Shown one piece after another: positions 22,210-33,340 of a stretch of DNA of 64,000 nucleotides. The first letter of the stretch is position 1. Each line of letters opens with the position of its first letter. This DNA is from Dipteris shenzhenensis (Eukaryota; Polypodiophyta; Polypodiopsida; Gleicheniales), in NCBI GenBank assembly GCA_047967505.1, contig CM106541.1; one strand, written 5' to 3'. A program made the translations under genes and the position numbers. The notes below the pieces were generated by a model. The model was not told where the DNA came from. It saw only the letters and a program-made list of their open reading frames with translations, and made no database searches.

Positions 22210-24559
22210 ACAGCCTAGGATTCAGCCCTGTGTAGAGCTAAGTCTGTAGCACCTTTGGTCTTCCTTTGCCTCCTGAATGTAGGCCCAAGGAAGGGTCTCC
22301 CGCTGCTCGTTTCTGCTCCAACTCTTACTGATCTGCTGGATATAGTTACTAGGGGCCCCTTTTATAGGGAAATCCTGCCCCAAATGAACCGACCCCCTTG
22401 CTGGACGACTTTTCTGCTTGCATGTAAGTGGGGGCCCAGCCCCCTTGTGTGTGTCCCAGGTGACCAGCCTGTCCCCCTTCACCACACCCTTGCTGGCCGA
22501 ATCTATGGCCAACCGTCCAATGCTCTTTTGCGGGCCCCAATTCGCCGACTTTTTGGGCTGCTGCTAGGCCCAAGGGAGGCCTATAGAAGGCCCCTCCCTT
22601 GGGCAGTTCCAAGGCCAGGTGGCTGGCCTGCCATGGCCACCACCCCTGCTCTCTTTTCTGTCCTACAGCACCTTCTCTCTGGCCTTCCAGACCTGCAACA
22701 AATAGGCGCATCTCAGCCCTATTCATCTCACCTCTTGCCGTACTATTTGCATCTCTGTACAGCCACGTTAACACCTCCGTGCTGTCCCATATATGCTGTT
22801 GATGCCATCCGTACTTGTTTGCTGTGAGGTGCTGCCCATATGGCAGCCCCCTCTCTCTGTCTGCTCTAGGCAGATCTTGCTCTCCTCATTTGGGGGCTTA
22901 TAGATGGGGAGGTGACCTTTCCAACACCCCCTCTCACCCACACATCTCGGCCCAATGCCAACTCATCAATGAAGTTGCCCCAGCAGCTCCCTGTGTGAAG
23001 TGCAGCAGAAATGAACGGAAGAGAGAGAGAGAGCACGTTCATGCACACGCACACACACACACAGAAGGAGAGAAAGGAAAGAAAAGCACAGGAGAACTGC
23101 AAGTGATCTCTAGAGAGAAAACCCCACTACAATTGGGGAAAGCCTCGGAAACGATGGGCTGCTTGAGAGCTCGTAACACACAGCTCAACAACCAAAGGAA
23201 GGGAGCACAAGGGAGTGGATGAACTTCTCCACTACCGTGCTCCACAGGTGCAAGACTGGGCTGGCTCTACTCCTCCGCCAGGCCTTGGAATGGACTGATC
23301 TGCTGCTCCACAAGATGCTCCAAAGAGGGCTCAGTCGGGGCCTATATATAGCCCCCCAGCCCCTCCCTACTCAGGTAGGGCAGACTGGCCGACCAGCCTG
23401 TAAGGTGGCCGACCCCACAGACCAGCATGCCGACTCAAAGGGGGGTGAGCCAACCCACCTCTGCCCTAGCAGCCCTATAGGGGGCTGTTCAGGGCCGACC
23501 CCTTAGGCGCCTCCATAGCCGACAGCCCTAAGGGAGAGCCTCTCCTTCTATCCCTCAACACTGATCAGGTTGCAGCCCTACAGCACACACATAGGGACCA
23601 ACATACCCTAGACTATTCTCAAGGGGGGGGGGGGGGGGGCACACCCACAACACATGCCCTTACTACCCTCACTGACGAGGCAGGCACACCCACAAACATC
23701 GGCCCTCTCTCATCAGGAGATGTTGATCTCTAACACCCCCTCTCAGCTCCTAGATGGAACAGAGACGCCAAGGAGCTGGGTGTGCCGCTGGAACAACTTG
23801 AGGAATCCATCGTGTGATACACCACCGCTGAAGACCACTACAGGTAGTGCCGAAGAAGCCCCCTCGTGGCACTAGCTAGCTCAACACGATCACTGGAAAC
23901 GTGGAACTGTTGCTCCCAGGCCTCTGGTGCTAGGTACACTCCTTTGGTCTAGTATTGGTACATTGGATTATCAAGTACAACAATCCAATTGCATCCTGGT
24001 ACATGACTCCAACAAAGGATCTTGGAACAATAATCCATCTGGCACTGCCTCTGGTGCGAGGTCTGCTTCCTTGCTTGGGCACATGTATCGCAAATCTAGA
24101 TAGCCCCCTTTCAAGTCCAAACTAGTACACTATCATGAGATCAATGAACTTCACTGCTCCAATGACAACGGGCATATAACAGCTCACAAGGATCAATCAA
24201 TTGTGTCTAGATTCCCGCACTGGCAATCTACTGACCCATCTGGATCACCAGCAGCATCAGACAATAGTTGCAGCAGAACACTAGGAGACCCCCTTTGGTT
24301 CTACTAGGTCATAATGTCCAAACAAAATAGAAACTAGTAACTGCCACTTGAGTCAGCGGGAACAACTCCTCGTGGCTTGAGGTCCTGCCTCGATAAATGA
24401 CTCCTTGATTAGCAGGTCCTGCTGCCACAAACAAGCAAGCAATCCTCCATCAGGATGCGGAAAGCCTCGTGGCAACGCCTACCTCGTGCTACTAGAAGGC
24501 TGAAGTATACGTGGTTGCAGCAGTCACACTATTGGCCACCTGGTTACTGGACCTCTCTG

Positions 24560-25340
24560 TGTTCCGTTGGGGACATTGACGCCATTAATGACCTTTTTGG
24601 CCACATCGGCTACACCTATGGGATGCCTTGAGAGCTTCTCATTCTTCAATTGTCAACTACTTTATGCCTTTCTGGTCAGCTATCAAAGCCTTTGGCTGAT
24701 TGTCATAGGTACTATCGACGAAGCGCTCCTCCTGGTCAAGCACCATCGAGACCAATTTCTCCCCGGTCATCTCATTCACCCTACCATTGGTGATCAAGGA
24801 TTAGTAGAAGGCTCCGTATTGAGAGGATAACTGGGACAAAAGAGTTATGGACATGTCCTCTAATGAAATCTACTTCCTCGCCTGGAGGATCTCCTGCTAA
24901 AGTTACTGCAACTTGTTGATGTGGTCCCACATCAATGGAGCTCCAATGAGACCCTCTTCCTGGGAGAGGTTTGGTTATACATGGATGCCAAATGCTCCCA
25001 TATACTTTTGGCCACGGTCATGTGCTTCACGTGATTAATCACCTGAGGAGTACAGTTAAGAAATATAAATTATCTTACCCTGGCATTAACACGGTCCCAT
25101 AATTGGGACAGAGTCTCGGCCTCCTTCCGAGCCAGGATGCCAAGGCCTTTGCTAGGGGATGTGGTCGGGCAACACCTATCAAGACGAAATTTGCCTTGTC
25201 ACATGACTGTAACACAGATTCCATCATCACCCGCCAAACACCGTAATTGAGCCCATCCAAGTGCCGGTCAACCGGGAACGTTCACAACACTAGAATTCTA
25301 GGCTCATTCTCTGCCATCTTAGACACGGTTGCCATGTTGG
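24560..25340 (-). pseudogene. gag remnant of element B
   Basis: The minus-strand translation at 25260-25075 reads MDGLNYGVWRVMMESVLQS and CDKANFVLIGVARP, the canonical copia Gag opening (LDG-x-NY-x-x-W). The downstream region is similar in nucleotide sequence to the gag of element A (9619-10390), but no long frame survives and the zinc-knuckle segment near 24600 is broken. No pol is present between it and the polypurine tract. Confidence 0.7.
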
Positions 25341-25688
25341 AGTGAAGAGGATAATGAACTGAAAGAGAACGTGGATGGGATAAGGGGAACTAAGGGTTGA
25401 AGAAAGGAGAAGGCAGAAGAAGAGGGTGAAGGGGCTGACAGCCCAATGTACCTTCACACCTCGCTTTCGGTCCCTCGGGAACACCTCCTCTCTGACGTGA
25501 AAACAGACTTCAAAGTCACCCTTTGCTGGTCACCCAAACAGTCCACACCTCGCACACGCTCCTCCTCAAAGACGCCTCCAAACAGTACCCTAATCCTCCT
25601 TTCTATGTGTTGGCTCAACACTCCCTCCACTCCTCGGGTCTCAAGCCAAATGTGGCTTTGATACCATGTGAGAAGTGCAGCGGAAATG

Positions 25689-25694
<6 letters not shown>

Positions 25695-25740
<46 letters not shown>
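25695..25740. repeat. GA microsatellite grading into GAAA repeats
   Basis: About 20 GA units followed by AAAGAAAGAAAGAAAG immediately before the LINE-like insert. Comparable GA tracts lie at 27196-27254 and 27302-27327 and delimit the next two junctions in this LTR. Confidence 0.95.
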
Positions 25741-25741
<1 letters not shown>

Positions 25742-27189
25742 AAGAAAGAAAGTCTATTAACGTCCACTAGAGACCAAAAGGTCTATGGGACAACAAGAAA
25801 CCCTCTAGTACAACTGCTTTAGGGAGGGCGCATGGCAGCTCCCAAGGAGTGCAAAAGCAACCCCCATTTATTTAGAGTACCTACATAATAGTCTGAAAGA
25901 GTAATCAGCCATACATCAGGTTAAGACTGAGAGTCTTTTGGTTTTGATTTAAACTCTTTGATTAGGGCTGCGCCTTCACGGTAAACTCCCCATTTTCCAT
26001 CCTTTCTGGAAGCCCTGACTTTAGCTAATTCAGTTGCCTTATTTTTTAGTTGAGCTTGTGTAAGCTCCTCAGCTATCCATACTTTGGTACCCTTCAGCTT
26101 GTAAGATTGTCAAAGAAGCTTGATTCGCATATCTGCCTGGCCTTTGTAGTGCATAATAGAAGCGGGCCTGGAGTCGTCATCATCCGTCCATTCAATGTTG
26201 GGCAAGCTTGCTTTGATCTTTGTCAATATTTCACTATAAGTGTCCTCCTCTTTGTACCAATCTTCTGAAGTCCCCCTATTCTAATCTTCAGCGCATTATC
26301 ACATCTAGCTTCGTGTTCTTTAATCTCTACTTGAATATCAGACTTTCTTTCTTTGGTATCCACTTCCACAATCACTTCCTTCTTAGCAGTTTGTACTTCA
26401 ATGTGAACAAGATCTTTGACTGTAGAGACCAGCTGTGGGGTAGGGGAGGAGTCCTTACAAGATTTTACAGCCTCATTAATTACTTCTTTCTTACTAGGCC
26501 CTTCCAGTATGTGAAGTCGAGCTTTTACTTCTGCTAGTTCCAATCATAGCTCTCTCACTGCTTGTTGTAGATAAAAAATCTGATCCCGTTGCCCAAGGAT
26601 AGGTCGTTTGGAGCCTTCTTGTTGATAATTGCGTGCATACGGAGAGGGTGTCATTGCTGCAACTGTAGAGTACCGAATTCTGATGGAGGTTGAAGGAGCT
26701 GAGGGGGACTTGGAGGAGAGGATAGGCCAGTCCATAATTGGCTGTCTGTAGAAACCCCTAGCTGAACCTAACCCCTGGGTTGGATTGGGGGTTTAGCCCA
26801 ACTTGGAGTTGGGGTTAGGAATAGGTTAGAGTTTAGCCTAACTCGGGATTAGGGTTAGGGTTAGGGTTGGAGGGGGGTTTGTTGTCGACGACGAGACTAG
26901 AGGGTTTGTTGGTGACGACGAGCTAGGGGGGGCTGGTGGCTGGCGGCAGCTAACGGCTGTTAGGGGCTTCTGGCGGGTGCTCTGCTAGTTGGTTAGCTAG
27001 GTTAGCTAGGTAGATAGGTTAGATTAGATTAGATTGGATTAGATTAGATAGGTTAGGCGGGGCAGGCGACGGTTGAGACAGACGACGGACGAGCTGAGCG
27101 GCGACGACGACGACGAGTGACGAACGAGAGAGCTACGGGAGCTGAGCGACGAACAAGGAACCGAGGCTAAGCGACGGGGGAGGCTGAGC

Positions 27190-27195
<6 letters not shown>
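25741..27195 (-). mobile_element. ORF1-only LINE derivative in the element B LTR
   Basis: The insert lies between GA tracts. On its own strand it has a 5' region rich in GAC/GAG repeats (about 27195-26880), an ORF1 (26735-25880), and within 150 bases of the ORF1 end a 3' terminus that finishes in TTTC repeats joining the GA tract. No ORF2 is present. The ORF1 blocks are ALKIRIGGLQKIGTK (26290), ADMRIKLL (26130), KGTKVWIAEELTQAQLKNKA (26090-26030) and KWGVYREGAALI (25995-25965), in the same order as in the LINE at 11461-12625. The structure resembles half-LINEs, which keep ORF1 and rely on others for RT. Confidence 0.6.
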
Positions 27196-27254
<59 letters not shown>

Positions 27255-27257
<3 letters not shown>

Positions 27258-27294
27258 ATTTCCTCGGGAGGCCTCATCTATGGGACAGTGTACA

Positions 27295-27300
<6 letters not shown>
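27255..27300 (-). mobile_element. 46-base LINE 3'-end remnant between two GA tracts
   Basis: ATTAATTTCCTC..TCTATGGGACAGTG resembles the 3' terminus of the larger insert (TATTAACGTCC..TCTATGGGACAAC at 25745-25790). Bounded on both sides by GA repeats, it looks like an extremely 5'-truncated insertion of the same LINE family. Confidence 0.4.
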
Positions 27301-27328
<28 letters not shown>

Positions 27329-27744
27329 CATGCCTCTCACACACACACTGAGGAGAGAAAGGAGAGAAAGGCACATGAGAACTGTGATCTCTGGAGAAAA
27401 CCCCGCTACAACTGGGGGAAAACCTCGGAAAAAATGGGCTGCTCAAGAGCTCGGAACACAGAGCTCAACAACCAAAGGAAGGGAGCACAAGGCAGTGGAT
27501 GAACTGCTCCACTACCCTGCTCCACAGGTCCAAGATTGGGCTGGCTCTACTCCTCTTCTAGGCCCTGGAATGGACTGATTTGCTGCTCCAAAAGATGCTC
27601 CAAAGAGGGCTGAGGGGGGGACTATATATAGCCCCCCAATCCCTCCCTAGTTGGGTAGGGCAGACCCGACCAGCCTGCAAGGTGGCCGACCCCACAGACC
27701 AAGATGCCGACTCAAAGGCCGACCATCTGAGAAAATCTAGATGC

Positions 27745-27945
27745 CACCATCTGTCCCCTCGTAATGAGTGAACAACTTGGAGTCTTCTAGGTACCATGCT
27801 CTTAGTTGTCCCCTCGTAATGAGTGAACTTGAGCAATCTAGTTGTCCCCTCATAATGAGTAAACTTGAGCAATCCGAGTGTCCCCTCTTCAAATTTGAGG
27901 AATCCAGTTGTCCCTACATAATGAGTGAACAACCTGGGGTCTTCC
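27745..27945. repeat. five imperfect copies of a 33-45-base unit in element C
   Basis: TGTCCCCTCGTAATGAGTG and close variants occur near 27752, 27802, 27842, 27876 and 27909, each followed by AAC and a TTGAGCAATC-type spacer. Element D has a single counterpart (20215-20260), so the expansion happened in element C. In the minus-strand frame it produces repeats of KFTHYEGTT. Confidence 0.8.
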
Positions 27946-28299
27946 AGGTACCATGCTCTTAGGGTTTGTTTCAACTTGTCCTTCCTCCGGCAAGGTCCAC
28001 AACAAAAGAGCCATCTCAAGAAATGAAATCTCAAGAATATCTCCAAAGAACTTGGACCATGAACTCTCACTGAGCTCTCAAGCAAGTACTCTTCTGGCTT
28101 CAGTACACTTTGTCCATAATAACCTACCAGCAATCTATGGCCGAGATTTGAAGAAGAGCCCACACTTCCCCTCCTGCCTTTGAAGAAGGAACATTCCTTC
28201 CAATCTCGCATTTCCTAAGACAAATGATGAGCGGATTCTGTCCACAACATGCTATGAAGGCACAAATTAATGACATCAAATACACACGAGAACATCATA

Positions 28300-29470
28300 C
28301 TGTCTGCATGCTTGCTATGAAAGCAAACCATGCACCTCATGGAAGCACATACCAATAACCTGTAATGCCCCCTTCTGAATTACAACATCCCTCTGAACTT
28401 GAAATCCTAGGGTAGTCCATGGAATCCACCTCGTATTAGTATCAACAACCACGCACCTAGAAAATTCCAAGAACTCCTTGTTGTCCTTCACCTTCACAAA
28501 GGCCTCTGACTCCCCGTCAGCCCACATCTCAATAATAGACATCTTCACTATGACTTCTAGGTCTACATATCTGACTTCCGTAACACATGGAGATGTCACC
28601 AAGAACAATTCTGCGGTTACTACATTAGCTTTTGGCTCACCATCTGAATAGGAGTCGGACTCCTTGTTCTTTTGATCCGCCGCCTTCTTTCTGCAATCCA
28701 TTGCAAAATGGCCTAGCTTGTCACAATAGAAGCACTTTTTCTTCTGCTTCCTCTTCTTGGAAGTGTCCTTTTCATCTCCAGAATCATCCTTCTTGGGCTT
28801 GCCCTGTCCTTTGTCGGCTTTATCCTTTGCCAACAATGCCTTGTCATTGTTGTCTTTGTTATAGAGCTTCTCGTTGGCCTCCTCGTGTAGCAATAAAGGA
28901 CCCAACTCCTCAAAAGTCAGTGGTTTAGTCGTATGTCTTGCTCTCACAGTCATAACGAAGCTCTTGCAACTCCGTGGTAGCATCCCAAGTACCCATCAAG
29001 GCCAACTGGCTTGAGTCTACCTTCTAACCAACCAATGCTAGTTGATCCCTCACCACCTTGACCTTCGTCAAGTGGCCATGAACCGAATCTCCCTCATCCA
29101 TATTCATATTGTAGAGTTGATGCTGAAGAGTCAAGATACGGGATGTATTATATGTCTCATATAGATCGTTCAGAGTGGCCCACGCCTCTCTTGACGTGTG
29201 AGTCATCTAGATATGAGGAATCACTGAGTCCCTATGATCATGGCCAAGGCATGGGCATCTCTATCCTCCCAGCTTCGAGTTCATCTCCATCTATCGGTAT
29301 AAGTAACCTCCCCTTGTTGTCCAGCACATCCTCCAGCTTTGCCTCTGCTCCCGTTGTCAGCTTCCACAGTTTTCGAGCCACTAAATGACTCCGGATCTTC
29401 ACCTTCTAGATAGGATAGTTAGTCCCATCCAGTTTCCCAAACTCTCCAAAGTTAGGGATAGTGAAAGAAG
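28300..29470 (-). pseudogene. Gag of element C, broken N-terminal half
   Basis: The open part (28983-28315 minus, 222 residues) reads LPRSCKSFVMTVR.., FEELGPLLLHEE, a lysine/aspartate-rich linker and the intact zinc knuckle CFYCDKLGHFAMDC. The upstream half (29206-29024) gives REAWATLNDLYETYNTSRI and GDSVHGHLTKVKVVRDQLA. These blocks correspond one for one to the Gag of element D. Frameshifts separate the halves. The open frame continues about 110 residues past the knuckle and then ends without protease motifs. Confidence 0.8.
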
Positions 29471-30773
29471 GAACTTGATTGGAGGAGGAAGGAGAGCAAT
29501 GGCGAAGAGGCTTTTGTTTCTGAAATCGACATCTCTACTGCTATTCGACACAGAAAAATTGAAAAGCTATCACCACCGTGTGTAGACAAGAACTCTATAC
29601 ACACCTGACTGAAACTTGAGTCACCCTCCTTCTCGCAAGAGCATAATCCTCCAGTGGTGGAAGTCGATCCCCTAGAACCTCGAATTAGGCTCGTCCTTCA
29701 ACAAGCTCCCTGCCTTCAAGGTCCCACTCTTGTGAGCCTCCTATCTGGGCACTGATACCATGTTAGATTGACCAACAGAGGGTATGAACAGTGGAAGACT
29801 GATAGAATAGCCCAGGAGCTCACACAGTGTGCTGGTGTGTGGGGCAAATCACAAACTTCTTTACTTAATGTGCTTCACATATGTGTTTTGCAGGCTAGCA
29901 AATAGACAAATGGTCCAAGCCAGATATAGAATCCACCAAAAGAATATATTTCCATCTAAAGCTATGGACACAATACAAAAGATAGATTCAGAGTCCCACC
30001 AAGATGTGGTCCTCCAATCTTACCAAAAGGTTCTTCTACTATCTGGCAAAACCTCAAGCGTATGTAGACTCTCTGTCTAGATCTCAGCACCTTGCGACCC
30101 TGGTAGACAGCCTAGGGTTCAACCCTATGTAGAGCTAAGTCTGCAGCGCGTTTGGTCTTCCTTTGCCTCCTGGATGTAGGCCCAACGAAGGGGCTCCTGC
30201 TGCTCCTTTCTGCTCCAATCTTACTGATCGGCTGGATATACTAATGCCCCTAAGGAGCCCCTTTTATAGGGAAATGCTAACGCAAATGAACTGACCAAGC
30301 AGGGGGCTGAACCGACCGCCTTGCTGGCTGACTTTTTTGCTTGCATATAAGTGGGGGCTCGGCCCCCTTGTTTTGTGTGCCAGGAGACCAGCCAATGCCC
30401 CTTCACCACACCCTTGCTGGCCAACTTTATGGCCCTCATAACTAGGCCTTCTGGCCCTCCATTCAATGCTCTTTTGCAGGCCCTGATTAGCCGACTTTGT
30501 GGGCTGGTGCTAGGCCCCAAGGGAGGCCTGTATAAGGCCCCTCCCTTGGGTAGTTCCAAGGCCAGGTGGCTGGCCTGCCATCCTGCTCTCTTTTCTGTCC
30601 TGCAGCACCTTCTCTCTGGCCCTCCAGATCTGCAACAAATAGGCGCATCTCAGCCCTGTTCATCTCGCCTCTTGCCAGGCTATTTCCAACTCCATACAGC
30701 CACGTCAACACCTCCGTACTGTCCCGTATATGCTGCTGATGCCATTCGTACCTGGTGCTGCCCATATGGCAGC

Positions 30774-30776
<3 letters not shown>

Positions 30777-30823
<47 letters not shown>
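30777..30823. repeat. CT microsatellite in the element C 5' LTR
   Basis: About 23 CT units, absent from the corresponding place in the truncated 3' LTR (22855-22862 has only a short CTCTCTC), so it expanded after insertion or arose in this copy. Confidence 0.95.
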
Positions 30824-30829
<6 letters not shown>

Positions 30830-31151
30830 GGGCAGATCTTGCCCTAGGTCTCCCTTCCCCATGCTCTCCTCATTTGGGGGCTTACAGATGGGGAGGTGAC
30901 CTTTCCAACAGGATATAATATCATCTGGTTTGATAGTTCTACTTTTCTTGCCAGAGTTAAAGGCCATCTAGTGGCTGATGATGAGGGCAATTCCAGGATT
31001 GAGTGTTCCATTATTGATCGAAGCATGTCGAGTTTTGTGCCACATCATCGAGAAGCGGTTCCAAGGCGTGTTGGTGTATGCCCTACCATGGAGAACACCT
31101 TGATGTGTTCTTGAGTTCTCTTTGTAGGTCACCATAGGATCATTGAGAGGG

Positions 31152-31807
31152 GACGTTAGAGGTTATAGGTTATTGCCCCACATGTAAGCCCCCATATGAG
31201 GACAAGAGGGTATGATACCTTAAGGTTTGACAGGGCTCAAGGCATGAGCATGGAGGTATTGCATTCAGCCTATGGATGGGTATGGAGTCCACAATGGGCT
31301 GCCACATGGAGGTGTTAGAATTCTATTCATCTCCTGTTTGTAGCACAGGGAGTGCTGTTAAGTGGGTGTGCCTAGTTTTCTCTTCCTCTCCCTGGAATTC
31401 TGCTAGTGGTTGGGGGGCTGTTGCCAAGGCATGTGGGCTGAATGAAGGGATGTATGTAAGGCCTGGGTTAAGGGCTGGATATGGGCTGGTATGGCCAGCT
31501 ATTGAAGGGCAGTCAGGCCAGCTGACCACCTGACGATGAGTCGGATCAGCCAACCAGCAGGTCAGGTTAAACCGACTAGCCAACCCGGGCTATAGTCGGG
31601 CCGATCAGCCCAACTAAGCAGACTGACCAGCAGGTGCCCCCTCCTATAAATAGGAATCAGGTTTTCCCTTTGTTGTTCTCCATTTTTATGCGGGTTTTCG
31701 CCAATTAATAAAGCAAAAGTTCCAGCATATCTCTATTGCATTCTTTTGCATTTCTCTTTCACATTTTCGCTCTCTCTTTTCGTATGTTTCAGCTGCATCT
31801 CTGACAC
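31152..31807 (+). mobile_element. copia LTR, degenerate ends
   Basis: A polypurine-like GAGAGGGGA precedes GTTAGAGGTTATAGG at 31152, where TGTTAG would be expected. Inside are TATAAATAG at 31645-31653 and AATAAAGC near 31707, a plausible promoter and polyadenylation signal. The right end ..CTCTGACA is followed by CGGTGAGCGCTCAGG, a poor match to the copia PBS. The boundaries are therefore tentative. Upstream sequence (30911-31150) may be the tail of the same or another copy. Confidence 0.5.
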
Positions 31808-32199
31808 GGTGAGCGCTCAGGACTGAAGGCAGTTGCTGGTGATTGAAGAAGAAGTGGACTGTACGGGACAAGAAGTAGTTGGAAGGAGGCATCACTGAAA
31901 GACAGCCAAAAGAGTGAAGAAAATGGAATAGAAAGAGAAACTTGTTGCATTAAAGGAAAGGTTTGAATAAGTAGGTGACCTTGCAAAGCAACACAGCCTC
32001 TTCTTTCTTTTTTTCCCACCCACCCTGCCTTCACAAGAGCAAGATCACCCTCCGAGATGGCATATTTTCTTGAGATGGCTGAGAAGCCCATGAAGGTAAG
32101 TGGAACTCCTCCCCGTCAAAGTCTTTCGAGAAAAAGTTGGATTCAGATCGTGATGCCTTGAAGGCAGATCGGCAGCTCCAGCTTTGTGCATTTGGAGAT

Positions 32200-32900
32200 C
32201 ATGGACACCAGAGATTCATCTTCTTGGAGCAAGGAGGCAGTGGGTCTCACTATTTGTGATTCTCAGGAGTGGATTCTCGACACTGGTGCTTCCAAGCACA
32301 TGACTCCTTCCCGGGAACTGTTCCACGATCTTGGGTAGCAAACAGGGAATATCTTCATTGGTGACAAGTCTACTGTTTTGGTTTGAGGTGAGGGGGGAAG
32401 CATTCCATCTCTTGGCTTCCATCTTTTGCCAATGCATGTTTGCAAGACTGGCATGCAGGTGGAGTTCAAGGAGCATTCAGTTGCTTCCGGGGCAAAGCAA
32501 CCGGCCAAATTGTTTGGGAAGGAGTGGACGACAATGGGATTAAAGATTTACAAACTCTTAGTCCTATTCCCTTACAGGTTCTCAACTTGTGGCATTTGCG
32601 TTATGGCCACTTGAGTGTGGATGCACTACGGCGGGCCTTCTGGGAACACATGGTGGGTGGCTTGCTAGATGTGGGCAGCAAGGATGGTGGATGGCTTGCC
32701 AGATGTGGGCAACAAGCAGGGACATTGCAATTCTTGCATTCGTGGGAAGCGACATAGGGATACCATTCCAAAGCAAGCTACCAGGCGGGCTTCACAACCA
32801 CTAGAGTTCATTCACACTGATCTATGTGGACATATGTAGACTGCTACCCTGGGCAGAGCCTTGTATTTGATGCTGCTTGTGGATGATTACAACATGTTTA
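32200..32900 (+). pseudogene. copia protease and integrase N-terminal region, broken
   Basis: The translation gives WILDTGASKHMTPS near 32272-32312 (the D-T-G-A protease motif intact), then SLGFHLLPMHVCKTG-like sequence, then a GAG-pre-integrase block LNLWHLRYGHLSVDALRRAF (32580-32640), and the integrase start LEFIHTDLCGH and LVDDYNMFT (32805-32905) in other frames. A near-repeat of GATGGTGG..GATGTGGGCA at 32660-32710 is a small local duplication. Gag is not recognisable between the LTR and protease, where only about 450 bases are available. Confidence 0.75.
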
Positions 32901-32954
32901 CGTGAGTGTTCAGCTCTCAACACTTTCACATATTTCCACTGCATCTCAGGCACA

Positions 32955-33340
32955 CCATTGTGCTGCCACATGGGTGACGCATAGACTGTTGTGTGGGTCT
33001 GTAAGCTGCTATGTCAGCAGTAAAGCTGGCTGCACATGGGCAGCACATAAGCCCAACCATGTGGGCTAAAGGACATACACGTGTGGCTCTATAGAGCATG
33101 CTTGGACCTGCAATATGAAATGACTCCGGCTTGGAAGGCTGCCTGGGTTCTGAATTGAATCAGGGCCAGGTTGTCCTAGTATTAGTCGGCCATTGGGTTG
33201 GAGTGTGATTCTTTGTAGGGCTAGGGGTTGATCCTCATTGGTGATATCAGCCTAGTCAGCTTGATTGGCGTATGACGGAGACACACGGTAATCTAGGAGA
33301 GTTGTTACCACAGTAGGAGCAGCAAACAGAGTCTGAACAT
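32955..33340 (+). mobile_element. LTR fragment related to the window-start LTR
   Basis: Blocks such as GCTGCACATGGGCAGCAC, CATGTGGGCTA, and TGCTTGGACCTGCAATATG parallel those at 90-190, in the same order and orientation. The match fades after about 33250. It may be the 3' LTR of the element whose protease lies upstream, or an independent solo piece. Confidence 0.5.

Larger units (their letters stand above)
22993..27718 (-). mobile_element. element B: A-family non-autonomous LTR retrotransposon inside element C
   Basis: The 3' LTR is 22993-23735 (743 bp), ending ..CTCTAACA next to CCCCCTCTCA. The internal region is 23736-25666. The 5' LTR starts at 25667 after the PBS complement (25655-25666), runs to a GA tract near 25740, is interrupted by a LINE-like insert, and resumes at about 27300-27718, lacking its last 250 or so bases. 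Element C sequence resumes at 27719. The LTR body matches element A (GCTCAAGAGCT, tatata segment, CCGACC blocks). A run of 17 G residues lies at 23633-23649. Confidence 0.75.
22210..30910 (-). mobile_element. element C: minus-strand relative of element D, with element B nested inside
   Basis: The 5' LTR is 29761-30910 (plus-sense TGTTAGATTG..CTTTCCAACA, 1150 bp). The PBS complement lies at 29747-29760 (TGGTATCAGTGCCC on the minus strand). The minus-strand TATA box is CCTATAAAAG at 30261-30270. The 3' LTR ends at 22926 next to the polypurine complement CCCCCTCTCACC; its other end is truncated at about 22210, missing roughly 345 bases. LTR starts (TGTTGGAAAGGTCACC on the minus strand) and internal segments match element D. 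The 5' LTR holds a CT microsatellite (30777-30823). Coding is limited to gag. Confidence 0.8.

Noticed and set aside
23633-23649. G-quadruplex regulatory element from a run of 17 G
   Set aside because: A single homopolymer inside an LTR, prone to sequencing error and without conservation in element A; noted only as a repeat.
26848-26870. TTAGGG-type repeats suggesting interstitial telomere
   Set aside because: Only about three units, of the TTAGGG type rather than the usual plant TTTAGGG, within a stretch of related GTTAG-rich phrases; better seen as local low complexity.
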